The translations under genes and the position numbers were made by a program. DNA of 64,000 nucleotides. Origin: Altibacter lentus. GTDB lineage: Bacteria > Bacteroidota > Bacteroidia > Flavobacteriales > Flavobacteriaceae. Positions within the stretch are counted from its first letter, which is position 1; every line of letters starts with the position of its first letter. Below the pieces are notes generated by a model that was given only the letters and a program-made list of their open reading frames with translations, was not told where the DNA came from and made no database searches. The stretch is from positions 29,143 through 93,142 of the forward strand of contig NZ_KN050846.1 of the NCBI RefSeq assembly GCF_000746845.1, read 5' to 3'. Of the stretch, positions 61,516 to 64,000 are shown in pieces.

Positions 61516-61631
61516 AACGGTCTCGTATAACCGCCGTTGCGGTTTTTAGAATACGTATTATTCAGATGTTAAGATACTGTTTTTGTAGGAATCTAAATTC
61601 GATTAAGCAGCAATGGCGGTTATACATTGTT
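61516..61631 (-). repeat. attC-like site 22, type D (copy of site 12)
   Basis: Same sequence as 54715-54830, with the perfect eleven-base arms. The preceding bases differ (AGG instead of GCC), since the left neighbour cassette is different. Confidence 0.9.
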
Positions 61632-61643
61632 CTACGCAGTTTT

Positions 61644-62246
61644 TTATTCCTCAACAAGTTCATATCCATAAATTCCATTTTTGTTTTCTGGGTATATTTT
61701 TCTCATAGTCAGATAGTAATCTTCCAAAAATCGATTCAAGTCCACAAGCCCATTGGTGAAAAACTGAATTGTATCTTTTTTGTTTTGAACAATTAAAATT
61801 CCGCGTGTTTTGTCGTCCGACGTTTTGCGTTGAGCATTTCTTTCAATAAACTTTTCAAATTCCCAAACCGTGTCCTTTTCCGATATTTTTTTCTCGTAAA
61901 CTAAATTCCAATCTGGATTTTTATTATCATTAAAAGTCAGTTCTTTGAATTCAGTCCGAACTTTTATTGAGTCAGAATGTTTGGTGATTTCAATTCTCTC
62001 ATAACCTTCGTATGTGCAAACTGAATGGTCAAAGAAAATTTTTAAAGTGTCTAATTCAGTCATCTTTTTCTTAAAATCGGTCAAGTCCTTTTTTAAATCA
62101 AAATCAGATGTTTTCTGTTCGGTTTGAAAGTCATTTTTGGTATTTGCTCTTTTTCCCATTATTGAAACTCCAAAAAGTGAAATTCCAACAAAGCCAACAA
62201 CTAATATTGTCACAATAATTAATGCTATGTCGAACGTTTTTTTCAA
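61644..62246 (-). CDS. Cassette gene: second copy of the coiled-coil membrane protein
   Basis: Encodes a protein identical to that at 54843-55445, with the same TTG start inside the cassette (GTG at 62264 is the alternative in the neighbouring element). Part of the large direct repeat. Confidence 0.72.
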   Translation of the reverse strand: MKKTFDIALIIVTILVVGFVGISLFGVSIMGKRANTKNDFQTEQKTSDFDLKKDLTDFKKKMTELDTLKIFFDHSVCTYEGYERIEITKHSDSIKVRTEFKELTFNDNKNPDWNLVYEKKISEKDTVWEFEKFIERNAQRKTSDDKTRGILIVQNKKDTIQFFTNGLVDLNRFLEDYYLTMRKIYPENKNGIYGYELVEE

Positions 62247-62255
62247 ATTGCGTAG

Positions 62256-62380
62256 AACGGTCACGTATAACCGTCAGTTACGGATTAATATGCGTTAATT
62301 TTCGGTTTAGTACAGACTTTAGCAATTCCGAGTGGATTCGGACGTAGTCGAATCCGCCGTAATTGCGGTTATACATTGTT
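62256..62380 (-). repeat. attC-like site 23, type E (copy of site 13)
   Basis: Same as 55455-55579, including the nine-base arms. Confidence 0.9.
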
Positions 62381-62395
62381 GTAGCACGTTTTTTC

Positions 62396-62749
62396 TCAAT
62401 CAACATACCATTCAAATATTGTCGAAAACAAAATAATAAACGGAATACTCTGAACAATCAAGGTTATAATAATTGGTTCATAATTCAGTTTTTTGCGATT
62501 TTTTACAATGTATATTATTAATAAAATTAACCAAACTAAAAATGAATAGAACCATATTGATAGAGTAAAATTCAATATTGGGGAATAACTTTGATAAATT
62601 TCCAACTCCTTTGGGTCAGGATTACCGTACGTTGGTAAATGTCCTACAATCCTTGATGCGTGTATGTAAAAAACGAGAATCGAAACCGAAAATATTAAAG
62701 CGAAAGAAGATAAAAAGTAAATTGTGTTTTTTATCCATTTCATCGGCAT
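62396..62749 (-). CDS. Cassette gene: second copy of the three-helix membrane protein
   Basis: Identical to 55595-55948. It overlaps the preceding cassette gene by ten bases in the same way. Confidence 0.75.
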   Translation of the reverse strand: MPMKWIKNTIYFLSSFALIFSVSILVFYIHASRIVGHLPTYGNPDPKELEIYQSYSPILNFTLSIWFYSFLVWLILLIIYIVKNRKKLNYEPIIITLIVQSIPFIILFSTIFEWYVD

Positions 62750-63132
62750 CCAATTTTTTGATTTTCCAATTTGGAAAATTTTTGTTTATCAGTTTTCTTG
62801 ATATCTGTCAATTCAAATCGGTTTTTGTCTAAAGAATTGAAGTCAACTGAACTCAAATATTCTTGAACAACATTACGGTCAATCATTATTTTTCCACCGC
62901 CAGCCCAATGTCGGTTATTTCCATTTTTCTTAATTCCAGAAATCCAATATTCGTCTCCAGTTTCTATGTCGTAATAGTGTCCAGCAATTCCTTGAGCATT
63001 TGAGTATTTAAGTGCTTTTCCATTAAAATAGATAGTTCGACCAGATTTTGAAAATTCCGCCATACCAATCCACGCAGGTCCATTATCTGCAAATCCGCTT
63101 TTTAATTCTATATATTTCAATTCAGATTTCAT
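62740..63132 (-). CDS. Cassette gene: second copy of the small conserved protein
   Basis: Identical to 55939-56331, first gene of the repeated two-gene cassette. Confidence 0.8.
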   Translation of the reverse strand: MKSELKYIELKSGFADNGPAWIGMAEFSKSGRTIYFNGKALKYSNAQGIAGHYYDIETGDEYWISGIKKNGNNRHWAGGGKIMIDRNVVQEYLSSVDFNSLDKNRFELTDIKKTDKQKFSKLENQKIGCR

Positions 63133-63152
63133 TTTTCGTCAAAATGTGCTAC

Positions 63153-63277
63153 AACGGTCTCTGGCTAAGCTTGCGTTGCGTGTTGGTTGTTCGGTTTAGT
63201 CAGATGAACCTTAAAGTTTTTTGAAAGGTAAAACTATTTTTTGAAACTCTAAGTAGCAATGAAGCTTAGGCGTTGTT
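63153..63277 (-). repeat. attC-like site 24, type F (copy of site 14)
   Basis: Same as 56352-56476. Confidence 0.88.
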
Positions 63278-63294
63278 GTAAAACGTATTATTTA

Positions 63295-63756
63295 TCAGAT
63301 TTCAGGTTTACCCAAAATCGCTTTATTTTCGGAACCAATTAGCCATTCAGAGATTTGTTTGCCTCTAATCATTGTATCTGGAACAACTAAGTACAGTAAA
63401 TCCAATCCGTTATTTTCTTGACTCATATCTGGTTCATCTTCTGGCACAATTCTCAGTTTTTGTCCTATCTCAAAATTTCTATAATCACATTTTGAAATAA
63501 CAGAAACTTTGTCGGGCAAATGTGGCTTTACAGTTTCACCAATTATGAGCGCATAAGGAATAGCAAAATCGCCACAGGAATGATTCGTTGGATAAAATTC
63601 CGTTACAATCAAATCAAATGGATCTTCAACATTATAGTATTCAAATCCAATTTCTTTCAGAGTGTCATTAGAGTTTTCAATATCAATTGTTGTCTTTTCA
63701 AGTTTTGATTGACAACCAATGAGGAGAGCAAATAATATGAAAATTAGAGGTTTCAC
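63295..63756 (-). CDS. Cassette gene: second copy of the small lipoprotein
   Basis: Identical to 56494-56955 (lipobox Cys15). Part of the large direct repeat. Confidence 0.72.
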   Translation of the reverse strand: MKPLIFILFALLIGCQSKLEKTTIDIENSNDTLKEIGFEYYNVEDPFDLIVTEFYPTNHSCGDFAIPYALIIGETVKPHLPDKVSVISKCDYRNFEIGQKLRIVPEDEPDMSQENNGLDLLYLVVPDTMIRGKQISEWLIGSENKAILGKPEI

Positions 63757-63766
63757 TATGTTTTAC

Positions 63767-63985
63767 AACGGTTTTGTATAACGTTTGTGGCGGCTGGCGG
63801 CTCTGATTCAGCTAGACCGACCACGCTCTCAGCGTGGGGCGGGCAGTCACGCCACCGGCGTGACGTGCGAATCAGAAGTGTCGGCAAAGCCGCTTTTTGT
63901 TATTTGTCAGTTAAAGATAAAGTTTTTTTAGTGACGAAATCTTACGTTTTCTAAAGGGCTAGCTATAAAATCGTTATGCAATGTT
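63767..63985 (-). repeat. attC-like site 25, type C (copy of site 15)
   Basis: Same as 56966-57184. Its GTT (63983-63985) opens the next cassette (GTTGGCACTT), which continues beyond the window, so the array does not end here. Confidence 0.88.
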
Positions 63986-64000
63986 GGCACTTGTTAAATT

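Larger units (their letters stand above)
61515..64000. repeat. Large direct repeat, copy 2, cut by the window edge
   Basis: Second copy of 54714-57199 (offset 6,801), carrying three complete cassettes, a fourth type C element and the beginning of a fourth cassette. The last two bases of the window are already part of the stop codon of a second copy of the gene at 57198. Confidence 0.9.

Noticed and set aside
44345..64000. Insertion sequences or MITEs explaining the terminal inverted repeats
   Set aside because: There is no transposase and no target-site duplication; the ten-base ends differ from unit to unit and the units join without host DNA between them, which does not fit transposons.
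54714..64000. The 2.5-kb repeat as a simple assembly artefact
   Set aside because: Cannot be fully excluded, but the two copies have different left neighbours and the break falls exactly at a cassette boundary, which an assembler error would not choose. Kept as a finding with a long-read test.
33160..64000. Prophage or phage satellite
   Set aside because: No capsid, terminase, tail or lysis genes; the single Cro/CI-like protein is in its own cassette.

Overview
The window looks like a chromosome segment of a marine or soil-type flavobacterium (Bacteroidota, Flavobacteriaceae-like). Evidence: a type IX secretion cargo protein with a C-terminal sorting domain, a Bacteroidota-type omega subunit, a BamD lipoprotein, promoter boxes of the TAnnTTTG type, SusC/FepA-style receptors with a carboxypeptidase-like N-domain, and many short lipoproteins. 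The species cannot be named from sequence alone.

Region 1 (1-27,150) is ordinary housekeeping DNA. On the plus strand it carries the end of ligA, a DUF6913-type gene, dapA, bamD, rpoZ, coaBC, a DUF4835 gene, recN, fabI, a 1126-residue secreted protein, a glycosyltransferase, a YbbR-like protein, coaE and a histidine kinase/response regulator pair. A minus-strand block follows: miaA, a potassium-channel-like protein, an exonuclease/GIY-YIG fusion, a YggS-type PLP protein, a DUF1015 protein, a 3-hydroxyacyl-CoA dehydrogenase and an oxidoreductase. Then come pcm (plus), a DUF4412-like protein and a NUDIX hydrolase.

Region 2 (27,284-33,160) is accessory but conventional: a propeller lipoprotein, a three-gene secreted/lipoprotein operon, two small exported proteins and a bestrophin-like channel.

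Region 3 (about 33,190-44,340) is transitional. Single-gene modules (SMR exporter, TetR/cupin pair, START-domain protein, DUF2459-like protein, lipoprotein pyrophosphatase, truncated amidohydrolase, HPP protein, CPBP protease, LytTR protein, NTF2-like protein, cupin, two DUF6090-like paralogues) are separated by degenerate copies of the long palindromic elements that are intact further right.

Region 4 (44,345 to the right edge) is the most interesting part: a tightly packed cassette array. Twenty-five palindromic elements (about 115-220 bp) define 24 complete cassettes, all with their genes on the minus strand. Each cassette begins (minus strand) with GTT plus seven cassette-specific bases plus usually ATT, then a very short leader, usually one small gene, and right after the stop codon the complement of the same seven bases plus AAC, followed by the palindromic element. 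This is the architecture of integron gene cassettes with attC sites, but the R-box positions after GTT are not held to the classical GTTRRRY. No integrase lies in the window. By orientation, an integrase and attachment site would be expected beyond the right edge. Cargo is mostly unknown lipoproteins and membrane-anchored proteins. Exceptions are a 3.8-kb three-gene metal cassette (Fur-family regulator, TonB receptor, CDF transporter), a helix-turn-helix protein, and a gene-less cassette present four times. A block of at least 2,486 bp carrying three whole cassettes is repeated 6,801 bp away, starting at the AAC recombination boundary and running off the window.

All statements come from reading the sequence. 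Family names rest on recognised motifs. No database search or folding computation was run.
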